From the NCBI GenBank assembly GCA_963729215.1, contig CAVSND010000028.1, positions 124,001-188,000 on the forward strand: a DNA stretch of 64,000 nt. Reading direction: 5' to 3'. The position numbers and the translations under genes were made by a program. The stretch is from CAVQJU01 sp963729215. GTDB lineage: Bacteria; Acidobacteriota; Vicinamibacteria; Vicinamibacterales; CAVVIG01. The notes under the pieces are model-generated. The model worked only from the letters and a program-made list of their open reading frames with translations. It did not search any database and was not told the origin of the DNA. Below, piece after piece: positions 56,478 to 64,000 of this stretch. The first letter of the stretch is position 1; every line of letters starts with the position of its first letter.

Positions 56478-56489
56478 AGCGTTCTCACT

Positions 56490-56544
56490 CGTAGCGTCCG
56501 CCTTCAGGCGGACGTTCGCCGGCCGGCTGAAGCCGGCCGCTACG
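56490..56544. repeat. REP-like composite palindrome (two hairpins inside a terminal repeat)
   Basis: Outer arms CGTAGCG (56490-56496) and CGCTACG (56538-56544) enclose two perfect hairpins: GTCCGCC-TTCA-GGCGGAC (56496-56513) and GGCCGGC-TGAA-GCCGGCC (56521-56538). It would fold into a three-way junction. It lies between convergent genes, so it could also serve as a bidirectional terminator, though no U-tract is present. Confidence 0.8.
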
Positions 56545-56562
56545 GCGTATACGGAGGATAGC

Positions 56563-57492
56563 CTACCGCCTGGGATAGTAGACGCTGTCGGGCGGAAGCT
56601 TTTCCGTCAGATAGTCCTGCGCCTTGAACGGATATGCCGGGCGCGGCTTGGAGTTGATGAACGCAGCCACGTCCTGCGCTTCCTCGTCTGACAGGCTGCC
56701 CGGGTCCAGGTATGGCATCGCGTACCGGATGATGCCGGCGAGCGTGTAGATGCGCGCCGCTCCGGCGCCGTCGTTCCACGAGTCCGGGCCCCACAGTGGT
56801 CCCGGTTTCTTGTCCCCGACGGCAACGCCCTGCCCGTCGGCGCCGTGGCACGAGATACAGCGCTCTTTGAAGACTGCCTCGCCTCTCGCCGCGTCGAGCT
56901 TGGCCACCGGGACGAGTGCCTTCGCCGTGATGGTGTTTTGTCCGCGCCACGCCGGGTTGCTGCCGACCTCGCTCCCTCGTGCCAGCCACGTGATGTAGGC
57001 CGCCAGCGCCAGCACTTCTTTGGAGGTTGGAGTCGGTGCGTCTCCCTCGACGGTTCCAGTGGCGTTTTCGCTTCGCAGGAAGCAATCGACGATGCGGTCG
57101 GCGAGGCTGTAGAGACGGCCTGACCGCCTGTTGTACTCAGGAAACATTCCGGCGATGCCGACAAGGGGCAGCGACCGCTCGCGCTGTCCCCCATTCAAAT
57201 GACAGTTGTTGCACGACACGCGGCTTGGCGTGAACCGTCGCGCCTCGCCCGGCGTGTTCGTAAACAGCTTGAAACCCCACCGGATATCTGACGACAATCG
57301 CGAATCGTCCAATCCGCGGTCTGTCAGCGGGTTCTTCGGGAAATCCCAGGCCGTCACCATCGTCGTCCGGGCCGGGATCAGCGGGCCGGCAAGCGGAACG
57401 CCCGACGATGTTGTTGGCCGCGGCGTGCGAGTGCACCCCGGAAGGGCGACGACCAGCGCGAGGGCCGGCAGGAACGTGGCAACGCGAACCAT
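56563..57492 (-). CDS. Diheme c-type cytochrome, TsdA (thiosulfate dehydrogenase)-like, lipoprotein
   Basis: 309 residues from ATG 57492. A lipoprotein signal ends LPGC (C20). Two haem motifs are CNNCH (94-98) and CISCH (212-216). The N-terminal half (WGFKLFTNTPGEARRF; NNCHLNGGQRERSLPLVGI; RIVDCFLRSEN) resembles TsdA-type thiosulfate dehydrogenases, the second half is a cytochrome-c domain. TsdA uses a cysteine haem ligand; whether one exists here cannot be assigned. Electron-transfer partner unknown. Confidence 0.82.
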   Translation of the reverse strand: MVRVATFLPALALVVALPGCTRTPRPTTSSGVPLAGPLIPARTTMVTAWDFPKNPLTDRGLDDSRLSSDIRWGFKLFTNTPGEARRFTPSRVSCNNCHLNGGQRERSLPLVGIAGMFPEYNRRSGRLYSLADRIVDCFLRSENATGTVEGDAPTPTSKEVLALAAYITWLARGSEVGSNPAWRGQNTITAKALVPVAKLDAARGEAVFKERCISCHGADGQGVAVGDKKPGPLWGPDSWNDGAGAARIYTLAGIIRYAMPYLDPGSLSDEEAQDVAAFINSKPRPAYPFKAQDYLTEKLPPDSVYYPRR

Positions 57493-57554
57493 GGCCGTCG
57501 AAAGTCTAGCGCGATCGGGCGTCTCGTGGACGTCAATCAGGACGCAGGCTCTCA

Positions 57555-57583
57555 TTGACCGACGCCGGAAGCGGGCATACCAT
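57555..57583 (+). promoter_or_regulatory. Sigma-70 promoter of the DsrE-like gene
   Basis: TTGACC (57555-57560), 17-base spacer, TACCAT (57578-57583), about 55 bases before the ATG. It lies in the 144-base divergent gap with the cytochrome gene. Confidence 0.55.
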
Positions 57584-57636
57584 GCTTCGATTGGCCGGGC
57601 CTCCGGCCGTGAATCGCATCCAAGAGCGAGGGCTTT

Positions 57637-58341
57637 ATGTCTGATCACAACCCCATATTGCCGGTTGCGCGCCGCTCGTTTCTGGCCCGTCTCGGCGGCG
57701 GGCTGTCAGTGGCCGGCATTTCGTTGGCCGGCGGCGCGCCCGAGGCGGCGGCTCAGTCCGCGACCGGCGGCCGTTTCCAGCCGGCGCGCCACGCGGCAGA
57801 CGACTGGATGGACACGCTTCCAGGCAAGCACCGGTTCGTCTTCGACGCGACGACCGCGCCGACATTCGGCGCCGCGCTGGCGTACGCGAATAACTTCTTT
57901 GTGGCCAGCGACACCGGCTACGGCCTCAAGGACCCCGATGCCGCCGTCATCATCGTCGCGCGACACTTTGCGACGCCGTTCGCATACAAGGATGCGGTCT
58001 GGGCCAAGTACGGCACTCCCCTGACCGGTGTCACGAACCTGAGCGACCCCAAGACCAAGCAGCCGCCGATTATCAATTTGTACAACACGGCAGGCTACGA
58101 CGACCTCGCCAACATGGGCACGACCGTCGACACCTTGCTCAAGCGCGGCGTGCATTTCGCGGTGTGCCAGATGGCCACCAAATTCTTTTCAGGCATGCTG
58201 GCGGGGCCCGGTGGAAACGCCGATGCCGTTTACAACGAAGTGGTGGCGAATCTCGTTCCCAATTCGCATATGGTGGCGGCCGGAATTGTCGCCGTCAATC
58301 GGGCGCAGGAGCGCGGATATACGCTGGCGACGCCGGTCTAA
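57637..58341 (+). CDS. Tat-exported DsrE/DsrF-like protein
   Basis: 234 residues. A twin-arginine signal (ARRSFLARLGGGLSVAGISLAGG) leads to a DsrE/F-like domain: FVFDATTAPTFGAALAYANNFF, VIIVARHFATPFAY and LLKRGVHFAVCQMATKFF with a conserved-type cysteine. DsrE-family proteins carry sulfur as persulfide; that the cysteine does so here is inference. It is periplasmic, near the cytochrome and exporter. Confidence 0.8.
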   Translation: MSDHNPILPVARRSFLARLGGGLSVAGISLAGGAPEAAAQSATGGRFQPARHAADDWMDTLPGKHRFVFDATTAPTFGAALAYANNFFVASDTGYGLKDPDAAVIIVARHFATPFAYKDAVWAKYGTPLTGVTNLSDPKTKQPPIINLYNTAGYDDLANMGTTVDTLLKRGVHFAVCQMATKFFSGMLAGPGGNADAVYNEVVANLVPNSHMVAAGIVAVNRAQERGYTLATPV

Positions 58342-58342
58342 T

Positions 58343-58401
58343 CTCGTGGCTCGTGGCTCGTGGCTCGTGGCTCGTGGCTCAGAGGTTAGAGGTTAGAGGT
58401 T
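58343..58401 (+). repeat. Two adjacent heptamer tandem repeats
   Basis: Five perfect CTCGTGG units (58343-58377) followed by three AGAGGTT units (58381-58401). They fill the gap between the DsrE-like and phosphatase genes up to the Shine-Dalgarno region of the latter. Confidence 0.9.
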
Positions 58402-58420
58402 GGGGATCTGGGAGACCGCG

Positions 58421-58966
58421 ATGAAAAACATGATTCGGCGTTCCGTTCTGGGTGCCTCGCTGGCGATTTGCACGTCGGTCTTGATCGGCGCACAGGCGCA
58501 GGTAACGAAAGAGTCGGTTCCCGGCATCGTCAATTTTTCGAAGGTCGAGACGACCGTGGCGTGCGCTGGCGCGACCACGCCTGCCGCGCTGGCCGAGGTG
58601 AAGCGCATGGGGTACGCGTCGGTCGTCAATCTGCGGCTGGCGAGCGAAGCGGGCGCCGAGATTGAGGCCGAGGCGGCGGCGGCGAAGACCGCCGGCTTGA
58701 ATTACGTCCACCTTCCCTTCAACGCGGCGGCGCCCGATCCGATGCTTGTGGACAACTTCCTGAAGGCGGTCACGGATGCGAGGAATCAGCCCGCGTTCAT
58801 CCACTGTGCGAGCGCGAATCGCGCGGCGGCGCTCTGGATGATCAAGCGGGTCGAAGTCGACAAATGGGACGTCGAGCGCGCATCAGCCGAGGCGACCGCG
58901 CTCGGACTCACGAATCCGGCATTGAAAACGTTCGTCATGGACCAGATCCAGGCCAGGAAAAAGTGA
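58421..58966 (+). CDS. Exported protein-tyrosine-phosphatase-like protein
   Basis: 181 residues from ATG 58421, preceded by GGGAGACC. Signal peptide (MIRRSVLGASLAICTSVLIGAQA), then a small phosphatase fold ending with the P-loop IHCASANRAAALWMIKRV (HCx5R with Cys and Arg present). Related small phosphatases (the DUF442/Blh-like group) occur beside sulfur-metabolism genes. The substrate is unknown. Repeats sit directly upstream. Confidence 0.8.
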   Translation: MKNMIRRSVLGASLAICTSVLIGAQAQVTKESVPGIVNFSKVETTVACAGATTPAALAEVKRMGYASVVNLRLASEAGAEIEAEAAAAKTAGLNYVHLPFNAAAPDPMLVDNFLKAVTDARNQPAFIHCASANRAAALWMIKRVEVDKWDVERASAEATALGLTNPALKTFVMDQIQARKK

Positions 58967-59020
58967 GCAATCCGACACGGCAGAGGTTTCGCTCGATGTT
59001 CGTCGCGGATATTCTTGAGT

Positions 59021-59048
59021 TTGCCTGATGTAACGCGTGTGATACAGT
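59021..59048 (+). promoter_or_regulatory. Candidate sigma-70 promoter of the M23 peptidase gene
   Basis: TTGCCT (59021-59026), a 16-base spacer and TACAGT (59043-59048) lie about 100 bases before the ATG at 59148. A later TTGACA (59067) has no matching -10 at proper spacing. Confidence 0.45.
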
Positions 59049-59147
59049 GCCGAAGCGTTCGGCGACGGCGCAACACGCCGGCGAAATCCCCTTTTTGCTG
59101 TGGTATTTGACAACAAACGCCGATAAATAAGGCGGAGCCTGAAGAGT

Positions 59148-60062
59148 ATGCGTGCGCGCCGGTACACCGTGATTCTTGCCGACCGATCCACAGGATTGGT
59201 CCGCCGATTCACGCTCAGCCTGCGCCCCGCGATCGCGATCTGCCTGGCCGTCGCGTCACTCCCGATCCTGATGGGTCTGGGCGCCCGGTGGAAGGCACAG
59301 TACGCCATCGATCAGCTGCGTGCGGCCAACACCGCGCTCGAAGTCGAAAACTCGAGCTATCGCAGCGCGACAGGCGAGCTCACGTCCCAGATTCAGTCGC
59401 TCGAAGGCGTCGTCGACGATCTCGGCACGCGCGCAAAGCTCGACCCGGCAGCCGCGAACGCGATCCGCAAGCTCCCGGCGGCGATCCGTCAACGAGCCGC
59501 GGGCGGTCCGATGGCCGCGAGCGTGCTCTCCAGCGTCCTGACGACCTCGCTCACCTCTCCGGAAGATACGTTCGGCGCGCTGCGGGACCTGCTGCAGGGA
59601 CTCGAGAGCCGCCTGAATTTCGTGCGGCACGACGTCGAGCGGCGGGAAGCGCTCGCGAGCGCCACGCCGTCGATCTGGCCGACCCGCGGCGGACTCACCG
59701 GCTTCTTCGGAGGCCGGAGCGACCCGTTCACCGGCGAGCCCGCCTATCACCAGGGCATCGACATCTCCACGGAGAAAGGCCAGGCGGTGTACGCGACCGC
59801 CGATGGCGTGGTCGAAACCGCCTCTTACTCCGGCGACTACGGCAACCTCGTGGTCGTGAACCACGCGTTCGGTCTGTCGACGCGGTTCGGCCATCTGAGC
59901 GCGTTCGGCGTGAAGCCGGGGCAGAGCGTGAAGCGGGGGGATATCGTGGGGTATGTCGGCTCCACGGGCCGTTCAACCGGCGCGCACCTGCACTACGAAA
60001 TCCTGGTCAACGGCAGGCTCATCAACCCCCTCCAGCTCCTGGCGCAGCCGGCTGCGCGCTGA
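59148..60062 (+). CDS. M23-family peptidase (LytM) with coiled coil and membrane anchor
   Basis: 304 residues. The N-terminus has an inner-membrane anchor (PAIAICLAVASLPILMGLGA), a coiled coil (about 50-90), and a LytM domain: YHQGIDISTEKGQAVYATADG, NHAFGLSTRFGHLS and TGAHLHYEILVNGRLINPLQLL with the zinc-ligand histidines. It is a probable peptidoglycan hydrolase or amidase activator. A GCGGGG/CCCCGC hairpin (60064-60080) follows its stop. Confidence 0.92.
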   Translation: MRARRYTVILADRSTGLVRRFTLSLRPAIAICLAVASLPILMGLGARWKAQYAIDQLRAANTALEVENSSYRSATGELTSQIQSLEGVVDDLGTRAKLDPAAANAIRKLPAAIRQRAAGGPMAASVLSSVLTTSLTSPEDTFGALRDLLQGLESRLNFVRHDVERREALASATPSIWPTRGGLTGFFGGRSDPFTGEPAYHQGIDISTEKGQAVYATADGVVETASYSGDYGNLVVVNHAFGLSTRFGHLSAFGVKPGQSVKRGDIVGYVGSTGRSTGAHLHYEILVNGRLINPLQLLAQPAAR

Positions 60063-60165
60063 CGCGGGGCGGCTCCCCGCCCGCCCGGCAGGCCCCGTTC
60101 CTGCTCGCTGTCTGCTACAATCAGTAGATATCCCTGGTCAAAAGATCCGGATTGTCCACCAGTAG

Positions 60166-63100
60166 ATGATCCAAACCCTCCTCGCTAAGGTCGTCGGCAC
60201 CCAAAACGAACGTGAACTGAAGCGTCTGCGCCCGATCGTGGGCCAGGTCAATGCGTTCGAGGCATCCCTCAAGCCCCTCAGCGATGACGCGCTGCGGGCG
60301 AAGACCGAGGAATTCCGCCAGCGCCTGGCGCAAGGCGAATCTCTCGACGACCTGATGGCAGAGGCCTTTGCCGTGGTGCGCGAGGTCGGCCGGCGCGTGC
60401 TGAACATGCGCCATTTCGACGTCCAGCTGATCGGCGGCGCCGTCCTGCACTCGGGAAAAATCGCCGAGATGAAGACGGGCGAAGGCAAGACGCTCGTGGC
60501 GACGCTCCCCGCCTACCTGAACGCTCTCGAAGGCAAGGGCGTTCACGTGGTCACGGTGAACGATTACCTGGCGCGTCGCGACTCGGAGTGGATGGGCCGG
60601 ATCTACCGCTCGCTCGGGATGACCGTCGGCGTCATCCAGCACGACCTGAACGACATGGAGCGCCAGGTCGCGTACGCGGCGGACATCACGTACGGCACCA
60701 ACAACGAGTTCGGGTTCGACTACCTGCGCGACAACATGAAGTTCGAGCTCGCGCACTACGTCCAGCGCGGCCACCATTTCGCCATCGTGGACGAAGTGGA
60801 CAGCATCCTCATCGACGAGGCCCGGACGCCGCTGATTATTTCCGGCCCCGCGGAGATGTCGACCGATCTCTACTACGAGGTCGATCGCATCGTCCCCAAA
60901 CTGAAGGCGGGCGCCGTCGTCCGGGGCGACGCCAAGGCCGAGGAGCGCGAGGCACTCGAGGCGACGGGCGACTACATCGTCGACGAAAAACACAAGACGG
61001 TCACGCTGACCGAGAGCGGCACGGCGAAGGCCGAGCAGATGCTGGCGAGCCGTCTCAGCGGCGGCCACATCTACGATCTCGAAAACGCCCACATCAAGCA
61101 CCATGTCGACCAGGCGCTGCGCGCGCACACGCTGTTCAAGTACGACGTGGACTACATGGTGAAGGACGGCGAAGTCGTCATCGTGGACGAGTTCACCGGC
61201 CGGTTGATGCCTGGCCGGCGCTGGAGCGACGGTCTGCATCAGGCCGTCGAAGCCAAGGAGCACAACGGGCGGCATCCCGAGGTGAAGATCGAGCGCGAGA
61301 ATCAGACGCTCGCCACGGTCACCTTCCAGAACTACTTCCGCAAGTACAAGAAGCTCTCCGGCATGACCGGGACGGCCGACACGGAAGCCGAGGAATTCGC
61401 CAAGATTTACAACCTCGACGTGGTCGTGATTCCGCCGAACCGCAAGCTGCTGCGCATCGAGAATCCCGACCTGGTCTACCGGACCGAAGCGGAAAAGTGG
61501 GACGCGATCGTCACGGAGATCGTCGCCGAGCATGAAAAGGGCCGGCCCGTTCTCGTCGGCACCGTGTCCATCGAGAAGTCGGAGCGGTTGTCAGGGATGC
61601 TCGACCGGCGGGGGCTCAAGCGCGGCACGACGACCGGCGGCGGCTCCGGCAAGCACGTCGTGCTCAACGCCAAATATCACGCGCAGGAAGCCGAGTTCGT
61701 CGCGCAGGCCGGCCGGAAGGGCTCGGTCACCATCGCGACCAACATGGCGGGCCGCGGCACGGACATCCTGCTCGGCGGCAACCCCGAGTTCATGACGCGC
61801 CAGCAGTGCCTGGCCGAACAGATTGCCGAGCGGCTCCCGAAGGGTGAAGAGCGCTTCGTGGACGACGACCAGTTCGTCTATTACTACCACCTCGACGGCT
61901 TCTACCGGGTGCCGAAGCCGGACTACGACCGCATCTACCTGCACTTCAAGACCCAGACGGACGCGGAGCACGACGAGGTGGTGGCCGCGAGCGGCCTGCA
62001 CATCCTCGGCACCGAGCGCCACGAGGCGCGCCGCATCGACAACCAGCTGCGCGGCCGGGCCGGCCGTCAGGGCGACCCCGGGTCTTCCCGCTTCTATCTC
62101 TCGCTCGAAGACGATCTGATGCGGATCTTCGGCTCGGATCGCATCGCGGGCCTGATGCAGCGCCTGGGCATGGAAGACGGCGTGCCGATCGAGCACGGCA
62201 TGGTCAGCAAGGCCATCGAGCGCGCGCAGAAGCAGGTGGAGGCGCAGAACTTCTCCGTGCGCAAACACCTCCTCGAGTACGACGACGTGATGAACAAGCA
62301 GCGCGAGAACATCTACACGCTGCGCCGCCAGATCCTCGAAGGGAAAATCAAGTTCGAGGACGAGGAAGGCAACGAGGAAGTGGTCGGGACGCGCGAATAC
62401 CTCATGTCGCTCGCCGAGGACCTGCTCGACGCGCTGATGACGACCTATGCGGACCGCGAGGCCGAGTTCGACGCCTGGGATCTGGACGGCTTGAAGCGCG
62501 AGGCGGGAAACGCGTTCGCGATCGACACGTCCGCTCTTGATTTCTCGGACCGCACGTCGGACGAGATCGGCGACATGATCTGGGAGCAGGCGCGCGCGTC
62601 GTACCAGGAAAAGGAAGCCCTCGTCGGCCGCGAGGTCATGGAGCGGGTCGAGCGCGACGTGATGCTGCAGATGGTCGATCAGCAGTGGAAAGATCACCTC
62701 TACAGCCTCGACCACTTGAAGGAAGGCATCGGCCTCCGCGGCTACGGACAGCGCGATCCGCTGGTCGAGTACAAGAAAGAGAGCTTCGAGCTGTTCCAGG
62801 CGATGAAGCTGCGCGTGGACGACGAGATCGTCCGCTTCCTGTGGCGCCTGAGGCCCGTCCTGACCGAAGAAGGCGGCGCCCCTGTTGCGATGCCGCCGCG
62901 CCGCGCGGCACGCCCGCGATCGCCACTGATCCTCAGCGGACCCAGCGAAGAGCCGGTGCCGGCGTTTGCCGGCGCCGCGCGGGCGGTTGGCAGCGGCCAG
63001 ACGGCGTCTGCAGAATCGGCTGCGGCGAGCCGCCAGCCACCTCGGGTCGGTGGCGATGATGCGGCCGGTCAAGACCGTCCGACGAGACGAACCGAAAGTC

Positions 63101-63196
63101 GGACGTAACGATCCCTGCCCCTGCGGCAGCGGGAAAAAGTACAAGAAGTGTCACGGCATCAGCCGCCTAGCCCATGCCTATGGATGTAAAAACTGA
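60166..63196 (+). CDS. secA: Preprotein translocase ATPase SecA, C-terminal frame break near 63083
   Basis: About 1009 residues. Motifs: MKTGEGKTLVATLPAYLNAL (Walker A), FAIVDEVDSILIDEARTPLI (Walker B), MTGTADTEAEEFAKIYNLDV, TIATNMAGRGTDILLGGNPEF and IDNQLRGRAGRQGDPGSSRF. The uncorrected frame ends at 63108; one base less near 63083 adds RRDEPKVGRNDPCPCGSGKKYKKCHG, the SEC-C zinc motif expected at the C-terminus. The corrected end overlaps the guaB start. TACAAT (60116-60121) may be a -10. It drives protein export through SecYEG. Confidence 0.94.
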
Positions 63197-64000
63197 CCCA
63201 CTCCTGGCGATTGGCGCCGTCGGCGCCGATTTGGCCACCGCCCTGACGTTCGATGACGTGCTGCTCGTCCCTCAGCACTCGATGGTGATGCCCTACCAGG
63301 TGGACGTGAGCACCCGCTTCACCAGGAACATCCGCCTGAACGTGCCGCTCGTCAGCGCGGCGATGGACACCGTCACTGAGTCACGGCTCGCCATCGCCAT
63401 GGCCCAGCACGGCGGCCTCGGGGTCATTCACAAGAACCTGTCGATCGAAGAACAGGCGTCGGAAGTGGACCGGGTCAAGCGCTCGGAAAGCGGCATGATC
63501 GTGAACCCGATCACGCTCTCCCCCACCAATCGCATCTACGAAGCGCTCGACCTGATGAAGAAATACAGCATCTCGGGCGTGCCGATCACCGACGACGGGA
63601 GCAAGGAAGGACGTCTGGTCGGGATCCTGACGAACCGGGATCTGCGATTTGAAACGAACGTCAACCGGCCCATCGCCGACATCATGACCAAGGAACACTT
63701 GATCACGGTGCCGGTCGGGACGACCCTCGACGCCGCCCGCGAGATCCTGCACCAGCACAAGGTCGAAAAACTGCTCGTCGTCGACCGCGAGTTCCGTCTG
63801 AAAGGACTGATCACGGTCAAGGACATCCAGAAGGCCGTCAAATATCCAAACGCGTCAAAGGATTCTCTCGGCCGGCTACGCTGCGGCGCCGCGATCGGCG
63901 TCGCGCGCGACACCATGGATCGCGCCGAAGCGCTGGTGGGCGCCCACGTGGACGCGCTGGTCGTCGATACGGCGCACGGGCACTCGCAGTTCGTGCTCGA
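63174..64000 (+). CDS. guaB: Inosine-5'-monophosphate dehydrogenase (3' truncated by window edge)
   Basis: About 275 residues are visible, open to the window end. LATALTFDDVLLVPQHSMVMPYQVDVS is the IMPDH N-terminus; a pair of CBS domains lies in the middle (IVNPITLSPTNRIYEALDLM; DIMTKEHLITVPVGTTLDAAREIL); VDALVVDTAHGHSQFVL belongs to the returning barrel. The catalytic cysteine loop is beyond the edge. Start at 63174, or the next ATG at 63180. Confidence 0.93.
   Translation, partial: MPMDVKTDPLLAIGAVGADLATALTFDDVLLVPQHSMVMPYQVDVSTRFTRNIRLNVPLVSAAMDTVTESRLAIAMAQHGGLGVIHKNLSIEEQASEVDRVKRSESGMIVNPITLSPTNRIYEALDLMKKYSISGVPITDDGSKEGRLVGILTNRDLRFETNVNRPIADIMTKEHLITVPVGTTLDAAREILHQHKVEKLLVVDREFRLKGLITVKDIQKAVKYPNASKDSLGRLRCGAAIGVARDTMDRAEALVGAHVDALVVDTAHGHSQFVL

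Noticed and set aside
60535..60560. parS-like GTTCACGTGG string
   Set aside because: It lies in conserved secA codons and differs from the 16-bp parS palindrome. No good parS was found near parAB either.
1..64000. tRNA, rRNA, CRISPR, insertion sequence or prophage
   Set aside because: No cloverleaf, repeat-spacer array, transposase or phage gene was seen on either strand.

Overview
The window is a GC-rich Gram-negative chromosome segment. It carries a complete Tol-Pal operon, an Lpt lipopolysaccharide-export machinery and a secretin-based secretion operon. A fused LptF/LptG permease, an LptC/LptA-type fusion, rpoN-hprK-rapZ next to mannose-type EIIA, HPr and enzyme I, a PadR regulator with a permease-prefix protein, and a large carboxypeptidase-regulatory-domain protein all point to Acidobacteriota, probably Vicinamibacteria. 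That placement is inferred from gene content only.

Layout. 1-9770 (+): 3' end of recJ, lptC/A, lptB, rpoN, hprK, rapZ, EIIA-Man, HPr and ptsI, a regulatory PTS with no sugar permease in sight. 15265-9865 (-): tolQ-tolR-tolA/tonB-tolB-pal-cpoB, then ssb, with a strong sigma-70 promoter for the tol operon. 15434-20800 (+): recN, miaB, a DUF151 nuclease, parA and parB. A convincing XerCD dif site lies at 21125-21152, next to parAB. 21233-29666: GH57 glycosidase (-), lptFG (+), a PHP-type phosphoesterase (-), metK (-) and xerD (-). 29711-33131 (+): murQ, a GHL10 glycosidase and an AmiE-like serine hydrolase, probably for cell-wall sugar recycling.

33170-47127 is mostly minus strand. It runs from a lipoprotein and a lytic transglycosylase through gspF-gspE-pilM-pilN-pilO-pilP-secretin to pseudopilins. 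An Ig-domain lipoprotein and a padR/permease-prefix pair on the plus strand interrupt it. 47195-49213 (+) holds one microcompartment shell protein and a CoA-acylating aldehyde dehydrogenase. 49292-54745 (+): an MltD-like transglycosylase, a carboxypeptidase-regulatory-domain protein and comM. 55336-58966: TauE-like exporter, DUF1634 protein, diheme cytochrome c, a Tat-exported DsrE-like protein and a small phosphatase, possibly a sulfur module. 59148-64000 (+): an M23 peptidase, secA and the 5' part of guaB.

About 20 single-base frame breaks, nearly all +1 insertions, interrupt otherwise intact genes, including parB, ptsI, lptFG, xerD, the secretin gene and secA. Because essential genes are hit while both flanking frames stay conserved, these are best read as consensus errors in the assembly. 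Genes are given here at their reconstructed full extent. No tRNA, rRNA, CRISPR array or insertion sequence was seen.
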